Notes: generated from the letters alone by a model not told the origin. Counted from the first letter of the stretch, positions 1-9,428 are shown. The stretch is DNA of 64,000 nt from Comamonas terrigena NBRC 13299 (GCF_006740045.1 NZ_AP019749.1:1817001-1881000), one strand, 5' to 3'. Numbers and translations: made by a program.

Positions 1-1495
1 CCGTGCTGCGCAGGCAGGCCTGCAGCCGCTGTGCGACGGTCTGCAGCAGCACATCGCCGGCCGCGTGGCCGTGGGTGTCGTTGACGGGTTTGAAACCGTC
101 CAGGTCCAGCAGCAGCACATAGCCGTGCAGGTCTTCCCCGGCCTGGGCATGTGCCAGCGCATGGCCCAGGGCTTCTTCCAGCACCACGCGGTTGCCCAGC
201 CCGGTCAGCGGATCGTGGCGGGCGCGGTGCTGCAGCGCGCGTTCGCTGTCGCGCAACTGCACGATGGCGCGGTCCAGGGTGCGGGTGTGCTGCCGGCTTT
301 CCAGGAAGGCGCCGATCATGTCGGCCACGGTGTGCAGAAACACCCGCTCGCTGTCCGACCAGCGGCGCTGCTGCTGCAGGTCCTGCACGCACAGATAGCC
401 GAACCACTGGCCCTGGCCCCACACCGGCAGGGCGGCCACGCTGCGCACCCCGGCGGCGATCAGCTGCTGGCGTTCGGGCTCGGGCAGGTCCTCTACGGTG
501 CCCAGCAACCCGGAGCGTTCCTCAAAGCAGCTGCGCCAGCGGGCCGGCACCAGGGCCTGTGCTGCGTCCGGCCAGGGGGCTCCGGCCACCACGCGGGCCT
601 GGGCCTGCCAGGTGGTGGCGGTGGTCTGCAGGTTCTCGGCCAGGTAGATGCGGTCCGCACCGGTGGTGCGCAGCACCTGGGCCAGCACCTCGGGCAGTGG
701 ACTTTGCTGGCCGGCGGCGGTGGCCAGCAGGCTGCGGGCGCAATGGGCCAGGGTGGACTGGCGGGCAAAACGGGAGTCCAACTCTTCGAGCAGGGCGTCA
801 TAGGCCTGGACCACGTCGGACAGTTCGTCGTTGCGCAGCCCCTCCCCGGCATCCGCCGGGCCGGCGTGGCTGCGCACGGTGCGCTGGTCGCTGATGGCCT
901 GGCGAAAGCGTGCCAGCGGGCGGCCGATGAGGTGGCGGAACACCAGGGCAGCCCCCAGCAGCACCACCACCAGCATGGCGGCGAACACGGCCAGTTGTTG
1001 GCCCAGGTTCTGCATGGCGGCCTGGGCCATGGAGAAAGGGGTGAACTGCACGCTCAGGTGGCCCACCTGGTGGTCGCGCCCTTGTTCGTCGCGGTGGTGC
1101 AGCGGCATGGCCAACTGGTTGGTGTGTGCGGGGTCCTGGGCTGGGAGGATGGTGTCGAGGGCGGATTCGGAGGCGATGACGTTGTCGCCGCAGCTGTCGT
1201 GCAGGCGCACGGCCTGCACCAGGGGCTGCTGGGCCAGGGTGTCCACGATCCCGCGTGCGGTGGCGCCATCGCAGTCCCACAGCGGCTTGATCAGGGTGCG
1301 CGCAAAAATGCGCAAGGTCTGTTCGCGCAGTGCGGTGTGCTGCGCTTTTTCGCTGTGGTAGTTGACGGTGGCCGTGGTGCCTGCGGCCAGCACAAAGGCC
1401 AGCACCAGCGGCCACAGCAGCCGCTGCACGAACTGCCCGTGCAGCGTGCGGCGGCGGGGCAGCGGAGGCGCGGATGTGGCGGGAGAAGGGGGCAT
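1..1495 (-). CDS. Membrane diguanylate cyclase (HAMP-GAF-GGDEF), C-terminus cut by window edge
   Basis: This would make the second messenger c-di-GMP from two GTP at the inner membrane. The reverse strand is open from an ATG at 1495 to the left edge (498 codons visible). Transmembrane segments lie near residues 26-43 and 167-186 and enclose a periplasmic region. A HAMP-like linker (about 186-243), a GAF-like domain (about 250-402) and the start of a GGDEF domain follow. The latter shows HDPLTGLGNR (428-437) and DLDGFKPVND (464-473) with the first metal-binding Asp. The GG(D/E)EF signature itself lies beyond the edge, so catalytic competence cannot be judged. It starts 7 bases after the upstream periplasmic binding-like gene, so the two probably form a sensor/output pair. 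The GAF assignment is from fold-like pattern only. Confidence 0.88.
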   Translation of the reverse strand, partial: MPPSPATSAPPLPRRRTLHGQFVQRLLWPLVLAFVLAAGTTATVNYHSEKAQHTALREQTLRIFARTLIKPLWDCDGATARGIVDTLAQQPLVQAVRLHDSCGDNVIASESALDTILPAQDPAHTNQLAMPLHHRDEQGRDHQVGHLSVQFTPFSMAQAAMQNLGQQLAVFAAMLVVVLLGAALVFRHLIGRPLARFRQAISDQRTVRSHAGPADAGEGLRNDELSDVVQAYDALLEELDSRFARQSTLAHCARSLLATAAGQQSPLPEVLAQVLRTTGADRIYLAENLQTTATTWQAQARVVAGAPWPDAAQALVPARWRSCFEERSGLLGTVEDLPEPERQQLIAAGVRSVAALPVWGQGQWFGYLCVQDLQQQRRWSDSERVFLHTVADMIGAFLESRQHTRTLDRAIVQLRDSERALQHRARHDPLTGLGNRVVLEEALGHALAHAQAGEDLHGYVLLLDLDGFKPVNDTHGHAAGDVLLQTVAQRLQACLRST

Positions 1496-1502
1496 GCGGG
1501 CC

Positions 1503-2396
1503 TCAGGGCTGGAACAGCAGATGGCGGTAGCGCGGCGGCACCAGACGCTGGTCGTAGAAAGGGTTGGCAATGTCGATGGTGGTGCGCTCGCGGAAGAAGC
1601 GCGCGTCGGGCGGGTGGCGGTACTGGTTCCATACGCGCATGAACTGGCCGTTGGCCACGATGCGGTCAAAGCCGGTCTGCAGCGCCTGGTACAGCGCCTC
1701 GGTATCTGGTCCCGGGGCCACCCAGACAAAGCGGAACCAGGGGTAGCGCACCAGGAGGTAGGGGTCGACGGTGAGTTGGGGGTAGTACTTCTGGAAGTGG
1801 GGCAGGAAGTAGTTCAGCGTCTCTTCCAGGCCCAGCGGGAACAGGTCCAGAAAGCCTGCCTCCATCTGTTCGGCGAATTCCCCGTTGCTCCAGTGCTTGA
1901 TTTCCTTGGTGGGGATGCCGGCCGCGCGGTAGATCTCCACATCCATCCAGCCCACGTTCTGCCCCATGGAGAACTGCGCCAGGTCGGCGGCCGTGCGCAC
2001 CTGGGCCAGCTTGTCGCGCTGCGAGGCCAGCAGCAGGTTGATGCGCCAGCCCAGCAGCCCCCGGTCCAAGGGGATGGGCACCATGCGCAGCTTGCCTTGC
2101 TCCACCAGTCGCAGCCGTGCCGGGGTGGCGGGCATCATGTCGATGTGGGTGTGGCCGTGGCTGATCTGGTAGAGGTTGCGGCGTTCGTTGCCCTGCGGGG
2201 CGTCGGTGAAGGTGGCCTGCATGCCGGCGGCATCCAGCGCGGCGCGCACCAGGGCGCGGGCATGGGCCAGGTGGGGCTCGTTCTGCACCACGAAAACGGG
2301 TGCAGCCGCCTGGCATGCCGGGCCACCCAGCCCGCAGGCGAGTGCCAGAATGCGCAGAGCGGATCGAATGCGGAGGAGCCAGACCATGGTGTCCAT
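1503..2396 (-). CDS. Periplasmic substrate-binding-like protein partnered with the diguanylate cyclase
   Basis: A secreted family-3-type solute-binding-like protein of about 297 residues. The N-terminus has a hydrophobic stretch ending near a Gly-Pro-Ala-Cys-Gln-Ala signal region. The mature part has the order expected of an ABC-type periplasmic binding protein, but no transporter genes accompany it. It sits directly upstream of a membrane diguanylate cyclase on the same strand. I infer that it senses a ligand or feeds a signal to the cyclase rather than importing a nutrient. The ATG at 2396 is chosen over a TTG at 2435; a second ATG lies at 2387, and none of the three has a convincing Shine-Dalgarno sequence. 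Ligand unknown. Confidence 0.75.
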   Translation of the reverse strand: MDTMVWLLRIRSALRILALACGLGGPACQAAAPVFVVQNEPHLAHARALVRAALDAAGMQATFTDAPQGNERRNLYQISHGHTHIDMMPATPARLRLVEQGKLRMVPIPLDRGLLGWRINLLLASQRDKLAQVRTAADLAQFSMGQNVGWMDVEIYRAAGIPTKEIKHWSNGEFAEQMEAGFLDLFPLGLEETLNYFLPHFQKYYPQLTVDPYLLVRYPWFRFVWVAPGPDTEALYQALQTGFDRIVANGQFMRVWNQYRHPPDARFFRERTTIDIANPFYDQRLVPPRYRHLLFQP

Positions 2397-2471
2397 GCAG
2401 CGGATAAACGGGCAAGATGTAAGCAAAAGCTGCAAAGCTTAGCCGATTCCGCGCGACATAATGCATGTTCT

Positions 2472-3503
2472 ATGCTGGCCTATATCCTCAAACGCTTTCT
2501 GTTGATGGTGCCCACCTTGCTGGGTGTGTTGCTGCTGACTTTTGTGGTGATCCAGTTCGTTCCCGGCGGCCCGGTGGAGCAGTACCTGGCAGAGGCCAAG
2601 GCCGGTATCGGCGGGGGCGGTGCCGAAGGTGGGGGCATGGCCTACCGCGGGGCGCAGGGGGTGGACCCGCAGCGGCTGGAGCAGATCAAGGCCCTGTACG
2701 GCTTTGACAAGCCGGCGCACGAGCGCTTTTTCCAGATGCTGGGCCAGTTCGCACGGTTTGACCTGGGGCGCAGCTTTTTCCAGAACAAGGATGTTTGGAC
2801 GCTGATTGCCGAAAAGCTGCCGGTCTCCATCAGCCTGGGGTTGTGGACGTTTTTCATCAGCTATCTGGTGGCCGTGCCGCTGGGCGTGGCCAAGGCGGTG
2901 CGCGCGGGCAGCCGCTTCGATCTGCTGACCACGCTGCTGATTCTGGTTGGCTATGCCATCCCCGGCTTTGTGCTGGGCGTGGCCTTGCTGGTGATTTTCG
3001 GGGGGCAGCTGCAGTGGTTCCCGCTGCGCGGGCTGACATCGGCCAACTGGGACGAGTTGAGCACCCTGGGCAAGGTGGCCGACTACCTGTGGCATATCGC
3101 ACTGCCGGTGACGGCCATGGTGGCGGGCAGCTTTGCCGTCACGGCCATGCTGACCAAGAACGCATTTCTGGAAGAGATCCGCAAACAGTACGTGCTGACG
3201 GCCCGGGCCAAGGGCCTCTCGGAGCGGCAGGTGCTGTGGAAGCATGTGTTCCGCAACGCGCTGATTCCCATCATCACCGGCTTTCCGGCGGCGTTCGTGG
3301 GAGCGTTCTTCACGGGTTCGCTGCTGATCGAGACCCTGTTTTCGCTGGACGGGCTGGGCCTGCTCAGCTATGAGAGCGTGATCCGCCGCGACTACCCGGT
3401 GGTGCTGGGTTCGCTGTTCTTTTTCACGCTGATCGGTCTGGTGACCAAGCTGATCAGCGACCTGTGCTACGTGTGGGTGGACCCCCGCGTGAAATTCGAT
3501 TGA
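2472..3503 (+). CDS. yejB: YejB-like oligopeptide ABC transporter permease
   Basis: Inner-membrane permease of a peptide/opine/nickel-type (family 5) importer, 343 residues, most like YejB of the YejABEF oligopeptide importer. It opens with the typical N-terminal helix (residues 9-30) and carries the EAA loop that contacts the ATPase around 239-252 (LTARAKGLSE). It has about six membrane segments. A long unrelated open frame runs in from upstream, but ATG 2472 begins the recognisable protein. The partner permease gene starts 646 bases downstream, with an antisense gene between them, which is unusual for this family. No YejA-type binding protein gene is seen in the window. Confidence 0.9.
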   Translation: MLAYILKRFLLMVPTLLGVLLLTFVVIQFVPGGPVEQYLAEAKAGIGGGGAEGGGMAYRGAQGVDPQRLEQIKALYGFDKPAHERFFQMLGQFARFDLGRSFFQNKDVWTLIAEKLPVSISLGLWTFFISYLVAVPLGVAKAVRAGSRFDLLTTLLILVGYAIPGFVLGVALLVIFGGQLQWFPLRGLTSANWDELSTLGKVADYLWHIALPVTAMVAGSFAVTAMLTKNAFLEEIRKQYVLTARAKGLSERQVLWKHVFRNALIPIITGFPAAFVGAFFTGSLLIETLFSLDGLGLLSYESVIRRDYPVVLGSLFFFTLIGLVTKLISDLCYVWVDPRVKFD

Positions 3504-3523
3504 AAGCGCACTCGGTGCACACT

Positions 3524-4027
3524 TCAGGGCCCTTCCACACGCACAGGCTCCCGGCGGCGTTCGCGCAGGCGCAACGCCAGCACGGCCAGCAGCGCCAGAT
3601 TGATGAGCAATACCGCGGCGCCTTGCCAATGGGGGGCGTGCAGCAGGTGCTGCACCTCCAGGGGCACATAGATGCTGCAGGACAGCACGCCCAGCCATTC
3701 ACCCCAGGCCCGGTCCTGCCACAGGCCCCAGGCTTCAACCCAGCGCACGGTGATGTACAGCCCACCCAGCCACACCAGCGTGTGCACGGGTGTGGCATTG
3801 ACGCGGTCGACCGCCTGCATCAGCAAGGCCGGGTAGTGCTGCTGGGGACTCAGGCCGATATGCCCCATCCATTCCAGCGCCAGATGGTGCAGATCGTGGT
3901 GCAACAGTTCCAGCAGTCCCAGCAGGCCGACCAAGGCGGTCACCCCTTTCAGGGCCTCGAAAATCGCCACGCCGCGCACGGCGTGGCGCAGACCGGCTGG
4001 GGGAGAAGCAGTGGGGGGAGAGGGCAT
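3524..4027 (-). CDS. DUF2127-like small membrane protein
   Basis: A predicted inner-membrane protein of 167 residues with three or four hydrophobic segments and the pattern GVAIFEALKGV near the N-terminus, which I associate with DUF2127 (predicted membrane proteins of unknown function). ATG 4027 is chosen because the longer frame to 4138 adds a low-complexity, unconserved-looking stretch. The gene lies on the opposite strand between the two permease genes of the Yej-like importer, convergent with yejB (20 bases between stops) and divergent from yejE. Function unknown. Confidence 0.75.
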   Translation of the reverse strand: MPSPPTASPPAGLRHAVRGVAIFEALKGVTALVGLLGLLELLHHDLHHLALEWMGHIGLSPQQHYPALLMQAVDRVNATPVHTLVWLGGLYITVRWVEAWGLWQDRAWGEWLGVLSCSIYVPLEVQHLLHAPHWQGAAVLLINLALLAVLALRLRERRREPVRVEGP

Positions 4028-4149
4028 GAGCGCGAGGGAATGGGAAGGCGGGCGGTGTGCTGTCGCCGCAGTATGGGTGCGCAGCTGCGTGCCTGGCAAT
4101 GGATGCACCGTCGGCAGCAGTCGCTGCTGACAGTACAAGGAGTGTTTGC

Positions 4150-5235
4150 ATGACGGTGGAGACAGCGCGTTCGCCAGCCGCCCGCGCGTGGGCGCGGTTT
4201 CGGCGCAATCGCCTGGGCTTTTGGAGCCTGGTGCTGTTTGTGGTGCTGGTGGTCATCAGCCTGGGGGCGGAGCTGGTCAGCAACGACAAGCCGCTGGCCG
4301 TGCGCTATGAGGGGCAGATGTACTGGCCGCTGTGGCACAGCTATCCCGAAAAGGTGTTTGGTGGCGACTTTGACACCGCCACCGACTACCTGGACCCCTT
4401 CATCCAGGCGCAGCTGTCCAAGGGCAGCAACTGGGCGGTGTTTCCGCCCAACCCCTATGGCGCCAACACCATCAACTACTTTGCCCAGTCGCCCAACCCG
4501 GCGCCGCCCACCACGGCCAACTGGCTGGGCACGGACGACCGGGGCCGCGACATGCTGGCCCAGCTGCTGTACGGTTTTCGCGTCAGCGTGCTGTTTGCGC
4601 TGGCGCTGACAGCCACCGGCGTGCTGCTGGGCGTGGTGACCGGCGCCATCCAGGGCTTTTTCGGCGGCAAGACAGACTTGGTGTTCCAGCGCTTCATCGA
4701 AATCTGGGGCTCCATGCCTGAGCTCTACCTGCTGATCATCTTCTCTGCCGTGTTTGCGCCCAGCATCACCTTGCTGCTGGTGCTGCTCAGCCTGTTTGGC
4801 TGGATGGGGCTGTCCGACTATGTGCGGGCCGAGTTCCTGCGCAACCGCCAGCTGGATTATGTGAAGGCGGCGCGGGCGCTGGGGGTGTCCAACGGCCAGA
4901 TCATCGGTCGCCACATCCTGCCCAACAGCATGACGCCGGTGGTCACCTTTCTGCCCTTTCGCATGAGTGCGGCCATTCTGGCGCTGACGTCGCTGGACTT
5001 TCTGGGCCTGGGGGTGCCGCCCGGCACCCCCAGCCTGGGCGAGCTGCTGAGCCAGGGCAAGAACAATATCGACGCCTGGTGGATTTCGCTGTCCACCTTT
5101 GGCGTGCTGGTTACCACGCTGCTGCTGCTGACCTTCATGGGGGATGCGCTGCGCGATGCGCTGGACCCGCGCAAGGCGATGGAAACACCGGCGGCACCTG
5201 CCGCCCCCGCCGGTGCGGGCAAGGGGGGCGCATGA
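4150..5235 (+). CDS. yejE: YejE-like oligopeptide ABC transporter permease
   Basis: Second inner-membrane permease of the importer, 361 residues. One helix near residues 22-44 is followed by a large periplasmic stretch, then GTDDRGRDMLAQLLYG (typical of DppC/OppC/YejE proteins) and an EAA loop around 236-250 (YVKAARALGVS). ATG 4150 is preceded by AAGGAG at good spacing. The stop overlaps the ATPase start as ATGA, so the two genes are translationally coupled. The 122 bases between this gene and the divergent DUF2127 gene must hold any promoter of its own. Confidence 0.9.
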   Translation: MTVETARSPAARAWARFRRNRLGFWSLVLFVVLVVISLGAELVSNDKPLAVRYEGQMYWPLWHSYPEKVFGGDFDTATDYLDPFIQAQLSKGSNWAVFPPNPYGANTINYFAQSPNPAPPTTANWLGTDDRGRDMLAQLLYGFRVSVLFALALTATGVLLGVVTGAIQGFFGGKTDLVFQRFIEIWGSMPELYLLIIFSAVFAPSITLLLVLLSLFGWMGLSDYVRAEFLRNRQLDYVKAARALGVSNGQIIGRHILPNSMTPVVTFLPFRMSAAILALTSLDFLGLGVPPGTPSLGELLSQGKNNIDAWWISLSTFGVLVTTLLLLTFMGDALRDALDPRKAMETPAAPAAPAGAGKGGA

Positions 5236-6860
5236 GCGAGTCCACATCGATGAATCCGGTCCCTCTGCTGTCGGTACGCGATCTGCGCGTGGCCTTTGGC
5301 AGCAAAGAGGTGGTGCACGGCACCAGCTTTGAGCTGCATGCCGGTGAAAAACTGGCCCTGGTGGGTGAATCCGGCTCGGGCAAGACGGTGACGGCGCTGG
5401 GTCTGCTGCGCCTGCTGGGCGATGCCCGCATCAGCGGCCAGGCCCTGCTGGATGGGCGCGACCTGCTGACTTTGCCGGAGCGGCAGATGCAGACCGTGCG
5501 CGGCGGTGATGTGGCCATGATCTTTCAGGAGCCGATGACGGCATTGAACCCGCTGATGACCGTGGGCGACCAGGTGGCGGAGGTGCTGCTGATCAAGCAG
5601 GCGCTCAGCAAGGCCCAGGCCTGGAAGCAGGCCGTGGAGCTGCTGGCCACCACCGGTATTCCGGAGCCCGAGCGCCGCAGCGCCGCCTATCCGCACCAGC
5701 TCAGCGGTGGCCAGCGCCAGCGCGCCATGATTGCCATGGCCCTGGCGTCCCAGCCGCGCCTGCTGCTGGCCGATGAGCCCACCACCGCGCTGGATGTGAC
5801 GCTGCGCACGCAGATTCTGGAGCTGCTGGGCGACCTGCAGCGCCAGACCGGCATGGCTATGGTGTTGATCACCCATGACCTGCACCTGGTGCGCCGCTTT
5901 GCCGACCGTGCCGTGGTGATGGAGCATGGCCATCTGGTGGAGCAGGGCCCGGTGGCGCAGCTGTTTGCAGCGCCGCAGCACCCCTACACCCGCAAACTGC
6001 TGTCCAGTGCGCCCCGGCGCCAGGTGGTGGAAGTGGCGGACGGCGCCGTGCCCCAGCCCCCTGTGCTGCATACCCAGGATCTGCGCGTGGCCTATGCCAC
6101 GCCGCTGCCGGGCATCAAGGGGTGGTTCCGCCATGGCGAATTCGTGGCTGTGCAGGGCGCCAGCCTGGCGCTGCAGCCAGGCCAGACCCTGGGTGTGGTG
6201 GGCGAGTCGGGTTCGGGCAAGTCCACCCTGGCGCAGGCCATCCTGGGGTTGCTGCCGTCCAAAGGGGTTTTGGACGTGGGCGGTCAGCCTTGGCAGCAGC
6301 CGGCCATCCGCAACAGCCCCCACAACCAGCGGCTGCGCCGCCAGGTGCAGGTGGTGTTCCAGGACCCGTTCTCGTCGCTGTCGCCGCGCATGACGGTGGG
6401 CGAGATCGTGGGGGAAGGCCTGCGGGTGCATGCGTCCGCGCTGTCGGCCGGGCAGGTGCGCCAGCAGGTGCTGGCCATGCTGGAGGAGGTTGGCCTGAGC
6501 GAAGCCCAGTTCCCCGGCCTGCTGGAGCGCTACCCGCATGAATTTTCCGGCGGCCAGCGCCAGCGCATTGCCGTGGCCCGCGCCCTGGTGCTGGAGCCGC
6601 AGCTGCTGGTGCTGGACGAGCCCACCAGCGCGCTGGATGTGACCATTCAGCAACAGGTGCTGGCCTTGCTGCAGCGCCTGCAGCGCGAGCGCGGTCTGGC
6701 GTATCTGCTGATCACCCACGATATGGACGTGATCCGTGCCATGGCCCACCAGGTGCTGGTGATGAAGGATGGCGCCATCGTGGAGCAAGGCCCGGCCCTG
6801 GAGTTGCTGGCCCAGCCCCGCCATCCCTATACCCAGAAGCTGGTGGCGGCCACGCAATAG
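5232..6860 (+). CDS. yejF: YejF-like double-ATPase subunit of peptide importer
   Basis: Cytoplasmic ATPase with two complete nucleotide-binding domains in one chain of 542 residues, as in YejF. The first Walker A is GESGSGKT (45-52) and the second GESGSGKS (about 323-330). Each half also has a LSGGQ/FSGGQ signature, a Walker B (LLLADEP and LLVLDEP) and a switch His (THD). After each ATPase domain a short peptide-importer-type tail is seen ([16 protein letters not shown]). The start overlaps yejE by 4 bases. Together with yejB and yejE it gives all membrane and energy parts, but the binding protein must be encoded elsewhere. Confidence 0.92.
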   Translation: MSESTSMNPVPLLSVRDLRVAFGSKEVVHGTSFELHAGEKLALVGESGSGKTVTALGLLRLLGDARISGQALLDGRDLLTLPERQMQTVRGGDVAMIFQEPMTALNPLMTVGDQVAEVLLIKQALSKAQAWKQAVELLATTGIPEPERRSAAYPHQLSGGQRQRAMIAMALASQPRLLLADEPTTALDVTLRTQILELLGDLQRQTGMAMVLITHDLHLVRRFADRAVVMEHGHLVEQGPVAQLFAAPQHPYTRKLLSSAPRRQVVEVADGAVPQPPVLHTQDLRVAYATPLPGIKGWFRHGEFVAVQGASLALQPGQTLGVVGESGSGKSTLAQAILGLLPSKGVLDVGGQPWQQPAIRNSPHNQRLRRQVQVVFQDPFSSLSPRMTVGEIVGEGLRVHASALSAGQVRQQVLAMLEEVGLSEAQFPGLLERYPHEFSGGQRQRIAVARALVLEPQLLVLDEPTSALDVTIQQQVLALLQRLQRERGLAYLLITHDMDVIRAMAHQVLVMKDGAIVEQGPALELLAQPRHPYTQKLVAATQ

Positions 6861-6979
6861 GGCAGGCACCCCGGAAGGGGCATGCGCCACCCATGGCCTG
6901 CCGGGGCGGAGTGTCGGCGCCTTTGCTCCGCACGGGTGGGCGCATGGCCGCCGCCTTGCCGCAGCAAGCTGTGTGGGTG

Positions 6980-7618
6980 CTAGTAGCTGCCGGTGGGGTT
7001 GACGCCGTCCTGGTGCACCCAGATCACGCGGTCCACCGGTACGCCCATCTCGCGCGCCTGGCGCAGCAGGCGCTCTTCCACCCCCATGGGCAAAAAAGGT
7101 GTGCGCGACAGAATCCAGAAGCGGTCCAGCTGCGAGCCCACCACCATGGCCCAGCGGTATTTGGGGTCCAGCGCCACCACGTTGTAGCCGTCGTAGAACG
7201 GCCCGAAAAACGCCACTTTCAACGCACCCACATCCGGCCCCAGCACGGTCTTGGCTTTGCCGGTGGCGATATGCCATTCGCGCTTGCGTGGGTCGTAGCC
7301 GCGGTTTTCCACGCGGATACCGCCATTGGGCAGGCGGCTGTATTCGGCCTGGGTGCGCTGCAGGCCTTTTTCAAAACGGTTGTCGATGCGCGCGACCTCG
7401 TACCACTTGCCCAGGTAGCGGCCTAGTTCAAAGTCGGACACCGGTATGGCCGTGGGGGGAATCGGCGGGCGGCGCAGCGCATACCAGGCAATCGCGCCCA
7501 CGGTGGTCAGCGCCAGGGTGGCCAGCACGGGGATGTTGCGTTCCAGCACCTGCGAAACCGGCAGATGGCCGCGTGCTTCTGTGGGGTCCTGGCGGAGCGG
7601 ATCGGGGAGGCGGAGCAT
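6980..7618 (-). CDS. Blc-like lipocalin with N-terminal membrane anchor
   Basis: A lipocalin of 212 residues resembling bacterial Blc, a family that binds lipids or lysophospholipids in the envelope. The family signature GKWYEVARIDNRFEKG begins at residue 70, followed by VENRGYD and a later LDRFWILSRTP strand. ATG 7618 follows AAAGGAACC at good spacing and is preferred to a start at 7687. Most Blc proteins are outer-membrane lipoproteins. This one has no lipobox but a single hydrophobic helix at about 29-47, so it is probably anchored in the inner membrane facing the periplasm. It converges with yejF. Confidence 0.85.
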   Translation of the reverse strand: MLRLPDPLRQDPTEARGHLPVSQVLERNIPVLATLALTTVGAIAWYALRRPPIPPTAIPVSDFELGRYLGKWYEVARIDNRFEKGLQRTQAEYSRLPNGGIRVENRGYDPRKREWHIATGKAKTVLGPDVGALKVAFFGPFYDGYNVVALDPKYRWAMVVGSQLDRFWILSRTPFLPMGVEERLLRQAREMGVPVDRVIWVHQDGVNPTGSY

Positions 7619-8140
7619 GGCAGGTTCCTTTGGCTGCAAACAGGGAAGTCGGGCGGCGCAAACGGGTGCGGTTACCAGCTTAGGCATATCCGCAGGCGCT
7701 TGCTATAGGTTCTGACTGTAGGTGTGGCGTAGTTGCAGCGCTTGTAGTCCATTTCTGGCAAAACGCGTGCGCAGGTGCAGGGCTTGCGGTCCTGTCAGCG
7801 TACCGGCAGCGGTGTGCCAGAGGGTGGCTTGTGCAGGAAAGCGGATGCAGTACAAAGCTGTGCATTGCGGGTTTTTACGGAGCCGGCGGAGGGGCGCCCC
7901 GGCCGCACCGCAGGGAAATTCCATGCTGCATGGCGCGGAACGCGGGCCCTTGCGGCCTTGGTCGAGGGCGCAGCAGTGTTTTTGAATGACCGCTGAAACC
8001 GGCCTGCAACGCAGGTGGCACTAGCACAGTTGGCTATGTATTTGTGACTTTGTGCAGGGATTTGCACGCGCACTGTTCAAGCCGGGCGCTGGATGTGGAA
8101 GAATCCTGCCCTTTACCGTTGTTCGCAAAAGGAGTCCATC
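7619..8140. other. 522-base intergenic region, no convincing gene
   Basis: Frames of 60-92 codons on both strands overlap one another, lack good ribosome binding sites and resemble nothing. The region must contain the promoters of the divergent lipocalin and small-protein genes. I cannot fix either with confidence. Confidence 0.6.
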
Positions 8141-8302
8141 ATGGGCAACAAAATCGTGACCGAAGCCGATCGCAAGTTCACCCCCCAACCCGCAGTGCCT
8201 AACGGCGTGACCCTGCCCACCGGTGGCCGTGGCCAGCGCGTGAGCCTGGAACGTGGTTCGCACACCCGCAGCAAGAAGAACCCTGGCAAGCGCCACGGTT
8301 GA
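8141..8302 (+). CDS. Small basic conserved-looking protein, 53 residues
   Basis: A short cytoplasmic protein with no membrane segment, beginning MGNKIVTEADRKF and ending in a basic Ser-Lys-Lys-Asn-Pro-Gly-Lys-Arg stretch. AAAAGGAG sits 7 bases before the ATG, an excellent ribosome binding site. A perfect terminator follows 40 bases after the stop, so it is a self-contained transcription unit. I do not recognise a function. The basic tail could bind nucleic acid, but that is only a guess. Confidence 0.75.
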   Translation: MGNKIVTEADRKFTPQPAVPNGVTLPTGGRGQRVSLERGSHTRSKKNPGKRHG

Positions 8303-8341
8303 TTCCCGGACCTGCAGGCGCCTTGCCTGCGGATCTGCTGC

Positions 8342-8375
8342 ACAACAGCCCGCCTTGGCGGGCTGTTGTCGTTTT
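8342..8375 (+). terminator. Rho-independent terminator after small protein gene
   Basis: A perfect 13-bp stem (8342-8354 with 8357-8369, CAACAGCCCGCC half) with a two-base gap between the arms is followed by CGTTTT. It closes the 8141-8302 unit. Confidence 0.85.
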
Positions 8376-8513
8376 GGGGTCGTCCACCGTGTGCAGAGGC
8401 ACATGCCATGGGCGCACAGGGAGGCCGTCACGACCGTATGCGGCGATCTGGCTGCTGGCCAGGGGGTGTTCTCCCGGATGGTGGAGCCGGACGGCTCTGG
8501 CTAGCGTGTGGGC

Positions 8514-9428
8514 ATGCACCACAGGCTTTGCGCATTGGGGGATGGACGGATTTCACCACGGTATGAAGCACCGGGAGTTTCCGGTGCGTGGCGCAGGCAT
8601 CAGCACGGACTGGCGCGGGTCGCTGCTGCGCTATGGGTGGCACTGTGCGCCGTGACTGGTGCAGCGGGTATAGCAGGTGCGGCAGGTGCAGCGCAGGCCA
8701 TGCCTTCTGTTGCGCCGCAGCCATCCCCTTTATCTCCGTTGTCGCCAGCTCTGTCAGCGCCTTCTCCCTGGGCAGGCCAGGGCGCCGTGCCCTCGCTGCA
8801 AGCCAGCCATGTGGCGGCCTGCACCGCCTGCCATGGGCCGCAGGGGCGGGCCACGCCGTCCGGTTACTTTCCACGCATTGCGGGCAAGCCCGAGGAATAC
8901 CTCTACCAGCAACTGCTGAACTTCCGCGATGGCCGGCGCAGCTACCCCTTGATGGGCCATCTGCTGCAGCACCTGGATGACGGCATGCTGCGGGGCATGG
9001 CGCGTTATTTTGCGGCGCTGGATGTGCCGTATCCGCCGCCGGAGCCCCCGGCTTCCACGGCGGCCCGCCTGGTGCGTGGCGCACAGCTGGTGCGCCAGGG
9101 CGATGCCGCACGCGGCATTCCTGCCTGCACCCAATGCCATGGAGCGCAGCTGACGGGCAGTCTGCCGGCGGTGCCCGGGCTGCTGGGTCTCTCGCGCGAC
9201 TATCTGAACAGCCAGCTGGGAGCCTGGCGTGCCGGGCGGCGCGCCGCCCGCGCGCCGGACTGCATGGCCCAGGTGGCCAAGGGGCTGGCGCTGGAGGATG
9301 TGGCCGATCTGAGCGCCTGGCTGGCCACACAGCCCGTGCCCGTGCACTCCAAGCCATCCGCCTCTGCGGCCGTGCGCTGGCCGCTGCCTTGCGGTGCGGC
9401 GCCGCAACCCGGGGAGGGGCGGCCATGA
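8514..9428 (+). CDS. Diheme c-type cytochrome (cytochrome c4-like)
   Basis: A periplasmic electron carrier with two covalent haem sites, CTACH (103-107) and CTQCH (205-209), in two similar halves as in cytochrome c4. A hydrophobic helix near residues 34-62, rich in Ala and Gly, acts as signal or anchor. The start is uncertain: ATG 8514 and GTG 8508 both give an unusually long 30-residue positively charged leader, and no good start lies nearer the helix. The stop overlaps the next cytochrome gene as ATGA. No dehydrogenase subunit gene is adjacent, so the electron donor is unknown. Confidence 0.85.
   Translation: MHHRLCALGDGRISPRYEAPGVSGAWRRHQHGLARVAAALWVALCAVTGAAGIAGAAGAAQAMPSVAPQPSPLSPLSPALSAPSPWAGQGAVPSLQASHVAACTACHGPQGRATPSGYFPRIAGKPEEYLYQQLLNFRDGRRSYPLMGHLLQHLDDGMLRGMARYFAALDVPYPPPEPPASTAARLVRGAQLVRQGDAARGIPACTQCHGAQLTGSLPAVPGLLGLSRDYLNSQLGAWRAGRRAARAPDCMAQVAKGLALEDVADLSAWLATQPVPVHSKPSASAAVRWPLPCGAAPQPGEGRP

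Noticed and set aside
65..1642. A forward frame of 525 codons at the left edge
   Set aside because: Antisense to the diguanylate cyclase frame, which shows membrane, GAF and GGDEF features.
4857..7277. A reverse-strand frame of 806 codons
   Set aside because: Antisense to yejE and yejF, which have full motifs; rich in His and Gln typical of shadow frames.
7722..8073. Overlapping frames of 87 and 92 codons on opposite strands
   Set aside because: No ribosome binding sites, Cys/Arg-rich composition and no familiar pattern.
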